A stretch of 64,000 nt of DNA, from NCBI GenBank assembly GCA_019022495.1, contig JAFEKR010000018.1, forward strand, positions 372,001 through 436,000, given 5' to 3'. Position 1 is the stretch's first letter. Every line of letters begins with the position of its first letter. The stretch is from Epichloe hybrida (taxonomy: Eukaryota > Ascomycota > Sordariomycetes > Hypocreales > Clavicipitaceae). Shown here piece by piece: positions 62,867 through 64,000 of this stretch. Both the position numbers and the translations under genes were made by a program. Under the pieces are notes generated by a model that was not told the origin of the DNA, ran no database searches, and worked only from the letters and a program-made list of their open reading frames with translations.

Positions 62867-63279
62867 ACGATCTCGTGGTTTCCAACACCACCCACGCCCC
62901 CGAAGCTCTCATGCAGGAACCACATTTTCAGCTGGCAGACCCGGCTGGGGACATTCCTGGTTAAGACTTGCCGCAGTCCCAACAATTTCCCTGCCTACCG
63001 AGGAGGACGAGGGCTGATCGATGGAATCCTACATAAAATTTGGGTAGAGTATAGCCACAAAATACGTGGCATTCAAACGGGAAGAAAGCCGTATCATCGG
63101 GATCTGGATGTTAATGCATTTTTCTTAGTGGGTCAGGATGTCGTTCACCGCCTAAATTTTGTCAGAATTTTGCCGCCCCGCCGTCCCGCCACGAAGAAGT
63201 GGGTGTAATGGGCAAAAAAATAAATGCTTGGAGTTCCTTTTTATTACTGTTCCAGCACGAACTTTGGCAAATTGGCACA
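62867..63279. other. Upstream region of RSA4
   Basis: About 410 bp; no supported gene apart from the 3' part of the competing Gln-rich frame. Expected to hold the RSA4 promoter. Confidence 0.3.
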
Positions 63280-64000
63280 ATGGCGACTATCGTTCCCCCA
63301 CCTTCGAAACGGCAGCGCCGCGAAGATCTTGAACGATCAAGGCTACAACAAGATGTAACCACAGCTATGACCGGTCCAGCCGGCTCCTTCAAAGCTCGGT
63401 TCCTGGACGGCGACGGCAACCAAGCCTGCGACGTGATCGAGGTGCCCTTGGCAGATGCATCGGAGAAGAACCTGTCCCTTCTGCTGAATACATTGTTAGC
63501 AAGAGTCAGTTGCTTTCTCAGTCTGTAGACAGCACTTTTTTTTATGCCACTGACCTCTCCCCCCTCTACAGGATCGGGAAGAATATCTTCCTTACCGATT
63601 TCGTATCCATATTCCAGATTCCGACATAATCATCGACCAGTACCCGACAGATCTTCTGGAATTGTTGAGAAGTCATGGAATCGAGAATCCTTTTGAGACG
63701 ACCGTCACATTAACTGCCGAGCCACAGTCTGTATTCAAGGTGCAGGCTGTTACGCGAATGTCACATAGAATACCCGGCCACGGTGAGGCCATTTTAGCAG
63801 CGCAGTTTAGTCCAGCCACGAATACCCGTCTTGCCACCGGCTCTGGTGACAAGAGTGCTAGGATATGGAACACAGAAACTGGAACCCCGAAACACACTCT
63901 AAGTGGCCATTCTCATTGGGTCCTGTGTGTGGCATGGTCTCCTGATGGTCAGCGCCTGGCCACGGGCAGCATGGACAAGTCTGTCAGACTTTGGAACCCA
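63280..64000 (+). CDS. RSA4: Ribosome assembly protein 4 (Notchless/NLE1), 3'-truncated by window edge
   Basis: Exons 63280-63504 and 63572 onward. The N-terminus has MATIVPPPSKRQRRE, then the NLE domain (CDVIEVPLADASEKNLSLLL; REEYLPYRFRIHIPD). The first WD40 repeats follow (GHGEAILAAQFSP, TGSGDKSARIWNTETG, GHSHWVLCVAWSPDGQRLAT). Rsa4 is a WD40 protein on pre-60S particles; its NLE domain is pulled by the AAA ATPase Rea1/Midasin to release assembly factors. The intron donor is GTCAGT. The gene runs off the right end in the second WD repeat. Confidence 0.93.

Overview
The window is nuclear DNA of a filamentous ascomycete (Pezizomycotina, most likely Sordariomycetes, perhaps Hypocreales; this placement is inference). 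The signs are short 49-90 bp GT-AG introns with CTRAY-type branch sites, genes packed on both strands, and housekeeping genes of recognisable fungal type (MDV1, VPS17, BCP1, CSN6, ARO7, MSH4, RSA4). It also carries a quinate-utilisation (qut/qa) cluster, which is known from this group.

Layout. 1-5.6 kb: the 3' part of a DAL5-type MFS permease, a strip of NLR/HET gene debris, and an OPT oligopeptide transporter carrying a one-base frameshift. 6.4-13.4 kb: a prolyl-4-hydroxylase-like dioxygenase, a CAP10-type glycosyltransferase, and a Ste20/GCK-like kinase whose tail repeats a clathrin-box-like motif three times. 13.4-26.5 kb is an accessory island rich in repeats and low-complexity sequence. 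It holds a lineage-specific F-box gene with two in-frame minisatellites and then three related loci (A +, B +, C -). 26.5-48 kb is a conserved block: a GRAM/VASt sterol-transfer-type protein, a MIT-domain protein, a JmjC/cupin protein, MDV1, chorismate mutase, BCP1, VPS17, CSN6 and a dynamin-like GTPase. 48.5-58.6 kb is a qut cluster (repressor, activator, permease, quinate dehydrogenase, and what looks like a 5' relic of the dehydroshikimate dehydratase gene). 59-64 kb: MSH4, an uncertain minus-strand coding stretch, and the start of RSA4.

Most unusual content. Locus A reads as a tandem array of thirteen micro-exons. Twelve are exactly 21 nt and one is 63 nt. All have phase 1 at both ends and are separated by 49-58 bp introns. 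Each 21-nt exon encodes one seven-residue unit of the type x-E-E-x-x-K-R, so one heptad equals one exon. Phase 1 is the only phase that stays open through the array. Locus C, inverted, repeats the same micro-exons between longer exons that encode Ala-rich plus membrane-spanning segments. Locus B is a decayed relative. B and C share a promoter-like block, and all three loci share a 3' flank. In five cassettes an amber codon (or TAG splice acceptor) sits at the same membrane-to-heptad boundary.

How genes work together. In the qut cluster the repressor and activator are divergently placed and are expected to control the permease and the quinate dehydrogenase. The catabolic dehydroquinase gene is not in the window and the dehydratase seems reduced to a fragment, so the pathway may be split or lost here. 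The other conserved genes are not functionally linked. Two apparent single-base frameshifts (OPT, BCP1) and one missing splice-acceptor AG (MSH4) suggest either gene decay or residual sequence errors.
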